NCBI GenBank assembly: GCA_023416735.1
Contig: JAEZGX010000035.1
Location: 40,513-104,512 of the forward strand
DNA length: 64,000 nt
Reading direction: 5' to 3'
Source: Verrucomicrobiota bacterium
GTDB lineage: Bacteria > Verrucomicrobiota > Verrucomicrobiia > Opitutales > Opitutaceae
Part shown: piece by piece, positions 17,859 to 28,000 of the stretch
Position numbering within the stretch: the stretch's first letter is position 1
Layout: each line of letters opens with the position of its first letter
Program-made: the position numbers and the translations under genes
The notes under the pieces: generated by a model
Seen by the model: only the letters and a program-made list of their open reading frames with translations
Told to the model about the DNA's origin: nothing
Databases searched by the model: none

Positions 17859-18814
17859 GTGCGGGGGCGCGGGCGCTCGCCGGCGGCGGAGGTTGGGTGG
17901 TGTTTGCCGTGTTGTTCGTGCCGAATCTGCACCATGGACGATGGGCGGCGGCGCTGGTGGTTTTGGCGGCGCTGGTGCTCGTGCCGCTGATCATCGAGAT
18001 CGCGGATGAGCCAAAGCGCGTGTCGGCGGCGCGGCAGTGGCTGGGGTGGGCGGCGCGCCTGCAAATGCCGGCGGCGGTGTTGCTCGCGGTCAGTTTCGTG
18101 CTGAGCCCGGGCGTGGGTGCTGCTGCGGCGGCGGCGGGATGGGCGACGGTTTTGGCGATGTTGGCGGTGAGCGGTGCGGTCCAGTTGTGGCACGGGCCGA
18201 GATTGCGGATGGTGGAAGCGTGCAACGAGGCGGGGCTGGTGTTTGCGGCGGTGGGGGCGGCTTGGGTGTTGGCGGATCGCGCGGGGATGCGGCCGCTGGA
18301 TTTCAGCGAGGACATCGTGCTGCTGACGGCGGCACATTTCCATTATGCGGGATTGATCCTGCCGGTGTTGGCAGCACGGGCATTGAGCTTGGTCGCGCGT
18401 GGTGGGGTGACGAAGGTGATCGCGGTCGGAGTGATTGCGGGAGTGCCGGCCGTGGCGGTGGGAATCACGGCGACGCAGCTCGGTTGGCGAGCGGAAGTGG
18501 AGAGCGCGGCTGCGCTGGTGATGTCGGCGGCGGGAATCGGAGTGGCGCTGGTTCACGTGCAACTCGGACTCGGCATGCGACGATCCGTGTGGGTGCGCTG
18601 CCTTTGGATGACGGCGGGATGCGCGTTGTTTGCGGGGATGTTACTCGCGGCGATGTATGGGACGCGGAGTTTTTTCCGGCCGTGGCCGTGGCTGGATATC
18701 CCGTGGATGCGGGCGTTGCACGGAAGCGTGAACGCGATCGGTTTCGCGGGGTGCGGAACGCTTGCGTGGTGGCTGGCTCTTCGACGTCGCGCGCGATCGG
18801 GTCGCGAATCGTGA
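17855..18814 (+). CDS. YndJ-like polytopic membrane protein
   Basis: A 319-residue protein with about nine hydrophobic segments. The AAHFHYAGLILPVLAARAL motif and the closing RALHGSVNAIGFAGCGTLAWW helix fit the YndJ-like family, whose members are often adjacent to DUF1990 genes, as here. Function unknown. The HFHYAG motif recalls heme-copper oxidase metal-binding helices, but this may be coincidence. It is translationally coupled to the DUF1990 gene and convergent with the XRE regulator. Confidence 0.78.
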   Translation: MSAGARALAGGGGWVVFAVLFVPNLHHGRWAAALVVLAALVLVPLIIEIADEPKRVSAARQWLGWAARLQMPAAVLLAVSFVLSPGVGAAAAAAGWATVLAMLAVSGAVQLWHGPRLRMVEACNEAGLVFAAVGAAWVLADRAGMRPLDFSEDIVLLTAAHFHYAGLILPVLAARALSLVARGGVTKVIAVGVIAGVPAVAVGITATQLGWRAEVESAAALVMSAAGIGVALVHVQLGLGMRRSVWVRCLWMTAGCALFAGMLLAAMYGTRSFFRPWPWLDIPWMRALHGSVNAIGFAGCGTLAWWLALRRRARSGRES

Positions 18815-18828
18815 AGTGCGGCACACGA

Positions 18829-19071
18829 TTACGAGTCGGGTTCGCCGAGGCGTTTAAAAGGCTGAAGGGAAAACACCACCTCGACCGGGACATCGAAGTA
18901 AGCGGCGATACGAAGGGCGAGATGCAGGGAGGGGCTGAATTCTCCGCGTTCGAGATAGCCGATAGTCTGATAGTGCACGCCGAGTGCGTCGGCGAGTTCG
19001 CGGCGCGAGATGCGGCGTTCCGCGCGGAGCATGGCCACGCGGTTATGAACGACGTCGCTGGAGTCGGGCAT
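18829..19071 (-). CDS. XRE-family regulator of the ABC exporter operon
   Basis: An 80-residue protein that is almost entirely a helix-turn-helix domain (RRELADALGVHYQTIGYLERG), in the compact form common beside ABC-2 exporters. It is the last gene of a three-gene minus-strand operon, three bases after the permease. The 20-bp palindrome at 20909-20928, in front of the first gene, is a reasonable candidate for its operator (inference). Confidence 0.87.
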   Translation of the reverse strand: MPDSSDVVHNRVAMLRAERRISRRELADALGVHYQTIGYLERGEFSPSLHLALRIAAYFDVPVEVVFSLQPFKRLGEPDS

Positions 19072-19074
19072 TCG

Positions 19075-19947
19075 TCAGTATCCCTTGGAGAGGTAGCGTT
19101 CGCGGACTTGCGCCAGCGCCGATCCGGACTGATGCCGTGCCATGCGGCGCAGCAGCGCCGGTGCGAGCAAGAGGCCGATCGCGGCCCACGCGCCGAGCAC
19201 GGCGAACATCTCGAATGTGCGCCACGAGCGGTCGATTTCGGCGGCGACCATTTCGGTGGGGAGCATGGCGGAGCGAGCGCCCAAGCCGACCCAATAGAGG
19301 GGGAAGGCCTGCCCGATCCATTGAAGCCACGTGGGCAGGGCGGAGATCGGATAGAAGATGCCGGAAGGGAAAATGAGTAGCGCGCACGCGAGCGGCACGA
19401 GCATGGATTGGACGGTCGACTTCATGACCGACCCAAGCGCCAGACCAAGGGGAACGGTCGAAATCATTCCCGCAATGAAGAGCACGGCGAGCAGCAGAAG
19501 TGCGCGGGCATTGAGAACGAGGTCATCTTCGATCATTGCAGCGAAACCGATGATGACGATGAGGCCGACGAGCGTGGTCAAAGCGAACATCACGATCTTG
19601 CCGATCAGGTAACCGAGCATGCCGTGCGGTGTGGCTTTGGCGCGCAAAAGCGTGCCGTCCTCGCGATCGGCGACGAGGCCGGTTGCCGGGCCCGAGAGTC
19701 CGCCGAAGATGATCGACATGCTCAGCAGGCTCGGGAGCACCATGGTGCTGAGCGCGAAGTCGGTGCCGGGTGCGTTTTTGCCGCGGAGCATGAACAGCAC
19801 GGCGATATACGCGACTGCTGGAACCACGTGGCCGACGAGGTTAGCGGGCTCAGTGAAACTCTGCCGCGTCTCGATCCATCCGCGGGAGCAGCCGGCGCGA
19901 AGGACGTTTTGGCGGAGATCGAAGCGATGGGCAGTGGAGGTGTTCAT
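19075..19947 (-). CDS. ABC-2 type transporter permease
   Basis: A 290-residue protein with six membrane segments in ABC-2 arrangement. The motif LVADREDGTLLRAKATPHG marks the coupling region, and the FPSGIFYPISALPTWLQWI loop precedes the last segments, as in DrrB/NodJ-like exporters. The ATG at 19947 overlaps the ATPase stop. It should form an exporter with the upstream ATPase; substrate unknown. Confidence 0.88.
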   Translation of the reverse strand: MNTSTAHRFDLRQNVLRAGCSRGWIETRQSFTEPANLVGHVVPAVAYIAVLFMLRGKNAPGTDFALSTMVLPSLLSMSIIFGGLSGPATGLVADREDGTLLRAKATPHGMLGYLIGKIVMFALTTLVGLIVIIGFAAMIEDDLVLNARALLLLAVLFIAGMISTVPLGLALGSVMKSTVQSMLVPLACALLIFPSGIFYPISALPTWLQWIGQAFPLYWVGLGARSAMLPTEMVAAEIDRSWRTFEMFAVLGAWAAIGLLLAPALLRRMARHQSGSALAQVRERYLSKGY

Positions 19948-20891
19948 GGCTGCTCCTTGGGTTTGCGCGCGGTGGTCGGGTCGACTCGCGGCTGGCCTGA
20001 CTCCACGCGACGGACGAGGGCCATGTAGGTGTCCTCGAGGCTCGCGCGACGGACTTCGAGATCGGTGATCTCGTTTTTGTCCAGCAGGTGCCGGACGAAA
20101 TCGCTCGCGTCGCACTCGGACACGGCGTGGACGTGGCGCTGGCCGGCGGACGTCCAACGCACCTCGGACATCGACGCGAGTTGCCGGGCGAGTTGATCAG
20201 GACTGCCGTCGGCAATGATGCGACCCTCATCGAGCACGAGGATGCGGTCGGCGATTTTTTCCGCCTCATCCAGATCGTGCGTGGTCATCAAGATTGTCGT
20301 GTGTTCGAAATCGGAGAGCTGATGGATGAGGTCGTGGAAATCGCGCCGGGCGTGCGGATCGAGGCCGGCGGTGGGTTCGTCGAAGAAGACGATCTCGGGG
20401 CGGCCGACGATGCCGATTGCGACATCGAGCCGGCGACGTTCGCCGCCGGAGAGCGTCATGATCTTGGCATTGGCGTGGCGGGTCAGGCCAACGACCTCGA
20501 GCAGCTCGTCCACCTTCCACGGACGCGAGACTTCTGGCGTGGCGAAAGGCGCGTAGAAGCGGGCAGAATACGTCAGCAGCTCGCGCACCCGCCAGAATTT
20601 GTGGTCGCGCCACGACTGCAGCACGACTCCGATGCGCGCCCGCCAAGCTTCATCGCCTTGAGCAGGATCGCATCCGAGGACCGAGACCTCGCCACCGGAG
20701 CGGGCGCGGAAACCCTCGAGGATCTCGATCGTGGTGGTTTTGCCCGCACCATTGGGGCCGAGAAGCGCGAGCACTTCGCCGCGTTCTGCTTGGAATGAAA
20801 CGCTGGCGAGCACCTCTTTGGTGCCATAACTCATTCGCAAATCCCGAACATCCAGTGCGGGAACCCAAGATTTGTTGAGGAGAGAGTTCAT
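19944..20891 (-). CDS. ABC transporter ATP-binding protein
   Basis: A 315-residue ATPase with Walker A GPNGAGKTTT (about 40-49), Q-loop VVLQSW, signature LSGGERRR, Walker B IVFFDEPTAGLD and switch His in TTHD. A C-terminal extension of about 80 residues is typical of drug or antibiotic exporter ATPases. First gene of the exporter operon; the palindrome at 20909-20928 lies just upstream. Confidence 0.93.
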   Translation of the reverse strand: MNSLLNKSWVPALDVRDLRMSYGTKEVLASVSFQAERGEVLALLGPNGAGKTTTIEILEGFRARSGGEVSVLGCDPAQGDEAWRARIGVVLQSWRDHKFWRVRELLTYSARFYAPFATPEVSRPWKVDELLEVVGLTRHANAKIMTLSGGERRRLDVAIGIVGRPEIVFFDEPTAGLDPHARRDFHDLIHQLSDFEHTTILMTTHDLDEAEKIADRILVLDEGRIIADGSPDQLARQLASMSEVRWTSAGQRHVHAVSECDASDFVRHLLDKNEITDLEVRRASLEDTYMALVRRVESGQPRVDPTTARKPKEQP

Positions 20892-20908
20892 CGCACTATT
20901 TATATCTT

Positions 20909-20928
20909 ATGTAGTATAGATACTACAT
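20909..20928. promoter_or_regulatory. palindromic operator of the ABC exporter operon
   Basis: Perfect inverted repeat ATGTAGTAT-AG-ATACTACAT, 18 bases before the ATPase start and inside an AT-rich promoter-like stretch (TATACT and TATAAAT are present on the minus strand). A dimeric repressor such as the XRE protein at 18829-19071 would fit. Confidence 0.68.
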
Positions 20929-21033
20929 TTTGAGGCAAATCAACTACGCAAGTGGCTGAGCTGCGTAGAGGCCGCAAACCCGCTACAACGCCGACTGGCG
21001 AAGCGAAATCGGATTCGGGTGCGGCGGGAGAGA

Positions 21034-21930
21034 CTAAGCGCTAGCGAGCGCGTTCTCTGTATTGAGGTGTTCCTCGCCGGTGAATTTCAGGGATTGTTCG
21101 TCGGCGTGGTAGCTGGAGCGAACGAGAGCGCCGCTTTCCACGACTCCGAGGCCGAGGGAGAGGCCGAACTCTTTCCAGTGGACGAACTCTTCGGGCGGGG
21201 CCCAGCGGACGACGGGGAGATGCTGCGGGGTCGGCTGGAGGTATTGGCCGATCGTGAGGATGTCGGTTTTGTCGGAAGCGATGTCGCGGAGGGTTTGCTC
21301 GATCTCCTCCCTCGTTTCGCCGAGGCCGAGCATGATGCCGGTTTTGGTGACGAAACCGCGGCTCTTGGCGTGACGGAGAACGGAGCGGGAACGCTCGTAG
21401 CGGGCTTGAACGCGAACGGGTTTTTGGAGGCGTTCGACGGTCTCGAGGTTGTGGTTGAAGATGTCGGGTTTGGCGTCGAGGACGATGTCGACGTGGGCGG
21501 TGTTGCCTTTGAAGTCGGGGGTGAGGACTTCGATGGCGGTTTTGGGATTGCGGTAGCGGACGGCGCGGATGGTCGCGGCCCAGACGCTGGCGCCGCCGTC
21601 GGCGAGTTCGTCGCGGGCGACGCTCGTGATGACGCAGTGGCGGAGATTCATTTTCGCGACGGCGTCGGCGACGCGGGCGGGTTCACCGAGATCGAGTTCG
21701 GTCGGACGGCCGGTGGCGATCGCGCAGAAGTTACACGATCGCGTGCAGATGTTGCCGAGGATCATCACCGTGGCGGTGCCGCGCGACCAGCATTCGCCGA
21801 GGTTGGGGCATTGGGCGCTTTGGCAGACGGTGTGGAGCTTGTTGTCGTCGACGAGCCGACGCGTGGCGGCATAGCCAGGGCCGCTGGGAAGTTTGGCGCG
21901 GAGCCAGGTGGGTTTGCGCGTCGTGTCCAT
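21034..21930 (-). CDS. lipA: lipoyl synthase
   Basis: A 298-residue radical SAM enzyme. The auxiliary cluster Cys set is in CQSAQCPNLGEC and the radical SAM cluster in CTRSCNFC. The C-terminal GALVRSSYHADE motif supplies the Ser ligand region. It inserts two sulfur atoms into protein-bound octanoyl groups. I chose the ATG at 21930 (MDTTRKPTWLRAK); an in-frame ATG at 21942 arises from the repeat immediately upstream and is less likely. Confidence 0.95.
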   Translation of the reverse strand: MDTTRKPTWLRAKLPSGPGYAATRRLVDDNKLHTVCQSAQCPNLGECWSRGTATVMILGNICTRSCNFCAIATGRPTELDLGEPARVADAVAKMNLRHCVITSVARDELADGGASVWAATIRAVRYRNPKTAIEVLTPDFKGNTAHVDIVLDAKPDIFNHNLETVERLQKPVRVQARYERSRSVLRHAKSRGFVTKTGIMLGLGETREEIEQTLRDIASDKTDILTIGQYLQPTPQHLPVVRWAPPEEFVHWKEFGLSLGLGVVESGALVRSSYHADEQSLKFTGEEHLNTENALASA

Positions 21931-21940
21931 GAGAGGCGAC

Positions 21941-21975
21941 ATGGCCGCAAATAGGCACAAAAAGCGCAAAAGAAA
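21941..21975. repeat. dispersed repeat of the GCCGCAAA...GGCRCAAA type
   Basis: The stretch reads GCCGCAAATAGGCACAAAAA and continues as AGCGCAAAAGAAAA. It is the same text-like family as the element at 31483-31567, between lipA and the gene upstream of it. Confidence 0.55.
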
Positions 21976-22007
21976 ACTGTGCGCGGAAATTGCGCACTCG
22001 GCTGTCG

Positions 22008-23273
22008 TTAACGAGCGAAGATCAGCCAGGCGGCGCCGGTGATGGCGGTGGCGCCGAGGATGAGGGCGACGCGGGCGCGGAGAGCGGGAGAACCAAGGGC
22101 GATGGCGAAGCCGGCTTTGAGGAGCGTGTTGGCGATGGCGGCGAGGACGATGGCCTGGGTGGCGAGACCAGCGGGGGCGTTTTCGCCGGCGCCGTTGCGG
22201 GCCATCGAAAGCGAAATCGCATCCATGTCGGTGAGACCAGAGACGAAGCTGAGCGGGAGAATGCTTTGCGCGAGGCCGAGTTGCGGCGCGGCTTTCACGA
22301 GGAAAGCGATGAGCGCGTAGAGCACGGCGAACTTGATGGCGGTTTTGAGATCGAGCGGGTTTCGGAGACGCGACAGGTCGAGTTTGGTGTTGCTGCGAGC
22401 CGGTGGCTGGCGACGGAGCCAAAACCAGGCGGCGTAGAGCAAGCCGGGAGCGGCGATAATGGCGAAGGGAAGGATGAGGGTGAGCGCGAGACCGCGATTG
22501 ATCACGGCGACGGCGAGGATCACGCGCGGCAGCATGACGGTGCATGCGATGACGACGGCGAGAGCGTAGGTGTTGGAGAGGGTGGGTTCTTCGCGGCTGC
22601 GGCGGGTGAACGCGAGCGTGGTGGCGGTGCTGGACGCGAGACCGCCGAGGAGCGCGGTGGCGGTGATGCCGGCGTTGGCGCCGAGAAGACGCATGGCGAT
22701 GTAGCCGGCGAAACTCAGCCCGGAGATGAGCACGACCATCATCCAAGTCGAAAACAAGTTGAAGGCTTCGTAAGGGCCGATGTCGCGATGCGGGACGAGT
22801 GGAAGGATGACGCCGGTGATGGCGGCGAATTGAAGCGTGGCGCGAACGTCGTCGCGGGTGAAGGAGCGCGTCCAGGCGTGCAACGGTTGTTTGCTGCCGA
22901 GGAAGACCATGGTGGTCGCGGCGACGAGCGCGGCGGCGGGGAGTTCGTCCCAGAAAACGAGCGAGCCGGTGAGGACCGTCAAAAGGGTGGAGGCGAACGA
23001 TGTGCCGCCGGAGCCGCGGGCAGGAGTGTTGTTGAGTCGAGCGGCGATTTGTTGTGCGCCGACGATGAGAAAGAGGACGGCGAGAAAAATGGGGGACGTG
23101 AGATCGCTGACGTGGGCGCTGACGCAGCCGAGCATGGCCCAGAACGCGGAGGTGCGGACGCCGATGAAATCGGTTTCGTCGGGATTGTCGGTTTGCTCGC
23201 GCCACTGGCGGATGAGTCCGACAAGGGCGCCGAGACAGGCGCTGACGACGATGGCGGTAAGGAACGGAGGCAT
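22008..23273 (-). CDS. MgtC/DUF4010 family membrane protein
   Basis: A 421-residue membrane protein. The N-terminal part matches the MgtC/SapB family (ACLGALVGLIRQWRE, then DFIGVRTSAFWAMLGC), and the rest matches DUF4010 (GGLASSTATTLAFTRRSRE and SGLTDMDAISLSMA). The physiological role of this fused family is not established. The ATG at 23273 starts directly in the first membrane segment; the longer frame adds a non-hydrophobic leader. Confidence 0.85.
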   Translation of the reverse strand: MPPFLTAIVVSACLGALVGLIRQWREQTDNPDETDFIGVRTSAFWAMLGCVSAHVSDLTSPIFLAVLFLIVGAQQIAARLNNTPARGSGGTSFASTLLTVLTGSLVFWDELPAAALVAATTMVFLGSKQPLHAWTRSFTRDDVRATLQFAAITGVILPLVPHRDIGPYEAFNLFSTWMMVVLISGLSFAGYIAMRLLGANAGITATALLGGLASSTATTLAFTRRSREEPTLSNTYALAVVIACTVMLPRVILAVAVINRGLALTLILPFAIIAAPGLLYAAWFWLRRQPPARSNTKLDLSRLRNPLDLKTAIKFAVLYALIAFLVKAAPQLGLAQSILPLSFVSGLTDMDAISLSMARNGAGENAPAGLATQAIVLAAIANTLLKAGFAIALGSPALRARVALILGATAITGAAWLIFAR

Positions 23274-23489
23274 GGCAGGTTGGGGAGAAGTAAATGCGAC
23301 GGGACCGTGCGAGAAGCTTTTCGTCACATTGGAGAAGGGAGTTGAAGAAGAGAACGAATGCGGCAGGTTGGCGATGCATTCAGGGTGCATCCGGGTCCGC
23401 GGAAAGGGCTGAGCCCACCTGCCTATGACGACTCAGTCTAACCTTCACGCTGCCTGAATGCGGACCGCGGGCGATAGCTTGGAGGTTTC
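23274..23489. other. divergent intergenic region with a long-range inverted repeat
   Basis: The 216-bp space between the DUF4010 gene and the ankyrin gene holds an inverted pair GCATTCAGG (23376-23384) and CCTGAATGC (23453-23461). No gene or clear promoter is visible. Confidence 0.35.
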
Positions 23490-25022
23490 ATGAACACGAA
23501 GCAGTTGCCGGGACGGCCTGATCTGGGCCAGTTGAAGAAGCAGGCGAAGGAATTGTTAGGTGCGGTGCACGCGGGCGAGGCGGAAGCGGTGTCGCGGGTG
23601 GCGGGCGAAAAGATGGAGCGAGAACTGTTCGCGTTGAACGACGCGCAACGGGTGATCGCGCGAGAGTATGGCTTCGCGAGTTGGGCGAAGCTGAAGCTGC
23701 AGGTGGAGACGCGAGAGATCGACGCGGCGGAAGTGCGGCTGGTGGAGGCGGCGCTGGAGGGCGAGGGAGAAGCGGTGGAGGAGATTTTGCGCGAGCGGCC
23801 GGAGCTGGCGACACGGAGCGTTTGGACGGCGGCCGTGTTGGGGAAGGTCGAGGCGTATCCGTGGGCACGATACGCGCGAGAGCGGGGCGGTCCGCGCGAG
23901 TGGCCGGCGTTGTTGTATGTGTGTTTCGGGCGATGCGGTGGCGGTGATGACGTGCGGGCGCGAATGGCGCGGGAGATGATCGCGAACGGAGCGGATGCGA
24001 ATGCGTTTTGGATTCATCGCGACTGGCCGGAGTCGCCGCTGCCGGCGTTGTATGGCGCGACGGGCGTGAACGATTACCCGCGACTCGCGCGGGTGTTGTT
24101 GGAGGCGGGGGCGAATCCGAACGATGGGGAGTCACGCTATCATGCGGCGGAGCACCATCACGTGGCCTCGCTCGAAGTGCTGGCGGAATTCGGATGCGAT
24201 TTCTCGGGCGTCGATCGGGTGTGGGGCAACACGCCGTTGTATTTCTTATTTGGTTACGCGCAGCCGACGGCGGCGATGAAGGCGGGTGTGCGGTGGTTGT
24301 TGGAACACGGTGCGAATCCCAACGTGGTAAGTCAGGCGAAGGGGGTGGCGGAGACGTCGCTGCATCGGGCGGTGAATCACAATTGGGATGCGGAGACGAT
24401 CGCGCTGTTGTTGAAGCACGGCGCCGATGTGAATGCGAAGACCGCGTATGGCCGGACGGCGTATGAGCTCGCGGTGCGCGGAGGAAGAGAGGAAGTCGCG
24501 CGATTGTTGGCGGAGAACGGAGCGGCGACGGACGTGATCGCAACGGACGCGCTGCTTGGCGCGTGCATGCGGGGCGATGCGGCGGGAGCGCGGGCGATCA
24601 TCGAGCGGCGGCGTGATGTGTTGGCGGAGCTCGGCGCGCACGATCGACTGATTGCGTTGATGGCGGCGCGAGAAGGACGAGCGGAGGCGTTGAAGGCGAT
24701 CGCGGAGGTGGGGCTTGGGGTGGACGTGAGCGGCGAGTGGGGTGAGCAGCCGCTGCATTGGGCGAGCTGGTATGGATGGGCCGAGGCGGTGCGAGCGCTG
24801 CTCGAGCGCGGAGTGGAATTGAATGGGTGCGATCGGAGATTTGGGGCGACGCCGACCGGATGGTGTGCACACGGCTCGGAAAACTGCGGGAATCCGAAAG
24901 GTGAATACGCGCGCGTGATGGAGATGCTGATCGACGCAGGGGCGTTGGTGGCGCCGGACACGAATGGGTCGGCGGAAGTGATGGCGCTGCTGAGGCGGCG
25001 AGGTGTGGTGAAAGGGCGGTAA
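23490..25022 (+). CDS. ankyrin repeat protein
   Basis: A 510-residue soluble protein. Residues 1-80 form a charged helical region, and the rest contains ankyrin-type repeats (LLEAGANPNDGESRYHAAEH, LLKHGADVNAKTAYGRTAYE, LLERGVELNGCDRRFGATP). No catalytic domain or signal peptide is apparent, so it is probably a cytoplasmic protein-interaction factor. A GGAGG lies seven bases before the ATG. Confidence 0.85.
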   Translation: MNTKQLPGRPDLGQLKKQAKELLGAVHAGEAEAVSRVAGEKMERELFALNDAQRVIAREYGFASWAKLKLQVETREIDAAEVRLVEAALEGEGEAVEEILRERPELATRSVWTAAVLGKVEAYPWARYARERGGPREWPALLYVCFGRCGGGDDVRARMAREMIANGADANAFWIHRDWPESPLPALYGATGVNDYPRLARVLLEAGANPNDGESRYHAAEHHHVASLEVLAEFGCDFSGVDRVWGNTPLYFLFGYAQPTAAMKAGVRWLLEHGANPNVVSQAKGVAETSLHRAVNHNWDAETIALLLKHGADVNAKTAYGRTAYELAVRGGREEVARLLAENGAATDVIATDALLGACMRGDAAGARAIIERRRDVLAELGAHDRLIALMAAREGRAEALKAIAEVGLGVDVSGEWGEQPLHWASWYGWAEAVRALLERGVELNGCDRRFGATPTGWCAHGSENCGNPKGEYARVMEMLIDAGALVAPDTNGSAEVMALLRRRGVVKGR

Positions 25023-25051
25023 CCTACCGAGGGCGGGTTCGGAAACCCGCC

Positions 25052-28000
25052 CTACTGCCTCTTTGACCAGCGACGCTCTTGTTTAAGTTCAAGCGGGCGA
25101 GTGGTGATTTGCACGCCGGCGACGGCGGGATGGGAGCGCAGTTGTTGGAACGCGGGGGCGTTGATCTTCCAATTCAAGGCGGTGCTGACCTCAGCGTAGG
25201 GAGCGACGCGATCGTTGAAGACGAAAGCGAACTCGATGCGGGTGTCGCCGGATTGTTTGTCGAGCGTGCTGCGGAGCTGGCGCAGGAACGATGGCAGTTC
25301 GCGATGTTGGGGGTGGAGGAGCCAGACGACTTTTTTGACGAGACCGGCGACCTGGTTTTCGAGCGGGTAGGCTTCCTTCACGTTCACGCGCGCGCCCTCG
25401 TGGTTTACGATGATCGTGCCTTGGACCAGGACGAGGACGTTTTCCGCGAGGACGCTGCCGTAGTTCTCGTAGGCGTCGGCAAACATGTTGAGCGGGAGCG
25501 CGCCATTTTTCGTGGCGAGGACGAAGGAGGACCAAGGGCGATTGTCTTTTTTGGAGAGACGTTTCGCGATGGAGCCGGCGATGCCGCAGAGGCGGAATTC
25601 GGTGCGGTCGGGTTGGTCGAGAAGCTGGTCGACGGGGACGGTGTCGATGGCGTCGGTGAGGCCGGCGAAGGCGTTGAGCGGGTGGCCGGAAACGTAGAAG
25701 CCGAGGAGTTCTTTTTCGAAGGCGAGGCGTTCAGAATTCTGGAAGTCGTCGGCTTCGCCGACGGATTTGGAATTTGGGGTTTCAGATTTGGGGTTCCGAG
25801 CCGCAGGCTCGGGGGCAAACATATCGAAGAAAGAGTGCTGGCCGGCGGCTTTGTCGCGCGCGTGGGCGGCGACCTCGGCCATCGCGGCGTCGATGCCTTC
25901 GAACAGTTTTTTGCGCGAGGCGCCGCTGTAGTCGAAAGCGCCGGTTTTCACGAGATGTTCGAGGACGCGCTTGTTGATCGCGCGGCCGTCCATGCGGGAG
26001 ATGAAGTCGTCAAAGTTCTCGAACGGACCCTTGGCGTCGCGGTCCTCGATGATGTTGCGCGCGGCTTGTTCGCCGACGCCTTTGATTCCCGCCAGGCCGA
26101 ATCTGATGGAAGCGCGGGCGTCGCTGGTGGCGGGAATCGCGGTTTCGGGTTCCGGGTTTTGGGTTTCGGGTTGGGAACTCGGAACCCGGAACTCGGAACT
26201 CGGAACCTTGCTGAAGACGGGCGTGAACGTTTCACGGGATTCGTTTACGTCGGGGCCGAGGACGGTGATCCCCATGGCTTCGGCTTCGGCGATGAAGTGG
26301 GAGACTTTTTCGGCGTTGCCGAGTTCGGCCGTGAGAACGGCGGCCATGAACTGGACCGGGTAGTTGGCTTTCAAATACGCGGTCTGGTAGCTGACGAGCG
26401 CGTAGGCGGCGGAGTGAGATTTGTTGAAACCGTAACTGGCAAACTTGTTGAGGAGGTCGAAGATTTCGTTGGCCTTCTTTTCGTCGATATTGTTCACGCG
26501 CTTGGCGCCTTCGACGAATTTGATGCGCTCCTTCGCCATCGCTTCGGCATCCTTCTTGCCCATGGCGCGGCGAAGCATGTCGGCGCCGCCGAGCGTGTAG
26601 CCCGCGATGATCTTCGCGCACTCCATCACCTGCTCCTGATAAACGATGATGCCGTAGGTTTCCTGGAGGGAGGCTTCGAGGAGCTTGTGCGGATAGTGGA
26701 CGGAGGACGGGTCTTTCTTGCCGCGGGCGTAGTCGGGGATGAACGCCATCGGGCCGGGGCGGTAGAGCGCGCAGATGGCGTTGATGTCGTCGATATTGGA
26801 GACGCCGACCTGTTTGCACGCGCTCTGCATGCCGGGAGATTCGAGCTGGAACACGCCGACGGTTTTGCCGGCGTTGAGCATCGCGTAGGTTTTCGGGTCG
26901 TCGAGCGGGATGGTCTCGATGTCGAACTTCGGGTCGACGGTGCGGCGGACGTTCTTCACGGCGTCGTCGATGACGGTGAGCGTCTTGAGCCCGAGAAAGT
27001 CCATCTTGAGCAGGCCGAGTTTGCCGACGGCGCCCATGTCGTATTGGACGGTGACGTCGCCTTCCTGGAGCGTAAGCGGGACAAATTCGTCGAGCGGTTT
27101 GTCGGTGATGATGATACCGGCGGCGTGTTTGCCGGTGTTGCGCACCATGCCCTCGAGGACGAGAGCTTGATCGACGATTTTCTTCGCGACGGGATTGCGG
27201 GAAACCTCGGAAGCGAGCTCGGCGGATTTGGCGATGGCGTCGGTGAGCGAGATGTTGAGCTCGTCGGGAATCATCTTCGCGAGGCGGTCGGCTTCGGCGA
27301 AGGGGAGATTGTGGACGCGCGAGACGTCGCGGATGACCATTTTCGCGCCGAGCGTGCCGTAGGTGATGATGTTGGCGACGCAGTCGCGGCCGTATTTTTC
27401 GCGGACGTAGTTGATGACGTCTTCGCGGCGGCGCATGCAGAAATCGATATCGAAGTCGGGCGGCGAGACGCGCTCGGGATTGAGGAAACGCTCGAAGAGA
27501 AGTTTGAAGCGGAGCGGATCGAGATTCGTGATCCCGAGCAGGTAGGCGACAAGGCAACCGGCGCCGGAACCGCGGCCGGGGCCGACGGGGATTTCGCGAG
27601 ATTTGGCCCAGTGGATGAAATCCCAGACCACGAGAAAGTAGTCGATGAAGCCGGTGACGGTGATGATCGAAAGTTCGTAGGCGAGGCGGACGACGAGTTC
27701 TTCCTCGGGCGGGAGACCGTTGTAGTCGGGAGGCTGGGGTTTTTCGCCGGGAGCGAGATTCGTGAGTTTGGCGAGACGTTCGGCGACAGCGGGGCGGGTG
27801 GCGATGGAGGCGTAGTCGACGTTGTAGCGGCGTTTGAGGCCGGCCACGCAGAGATCGTGAAGGTAGGCGCCGGGAGAGGATTTTTCGCGAACCTCGACGG
27901 GCAGCGGATAACGCGGGTAGCGCTCACTGCCTTTGGGAAACGGGATCGCGAGGTCGCACATTTCGGCGACGAGCTGGGTGTTGGTGATGGATTCCGGGAC

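Noticed and set aside
21034..23379. 781-codon frame covering lipA and the DUF4010 gene
   Set aside because: Only its C-terminal part is lipA. The rest is Arg-rich sequence out of frame with the DUF4010 membrane protein.
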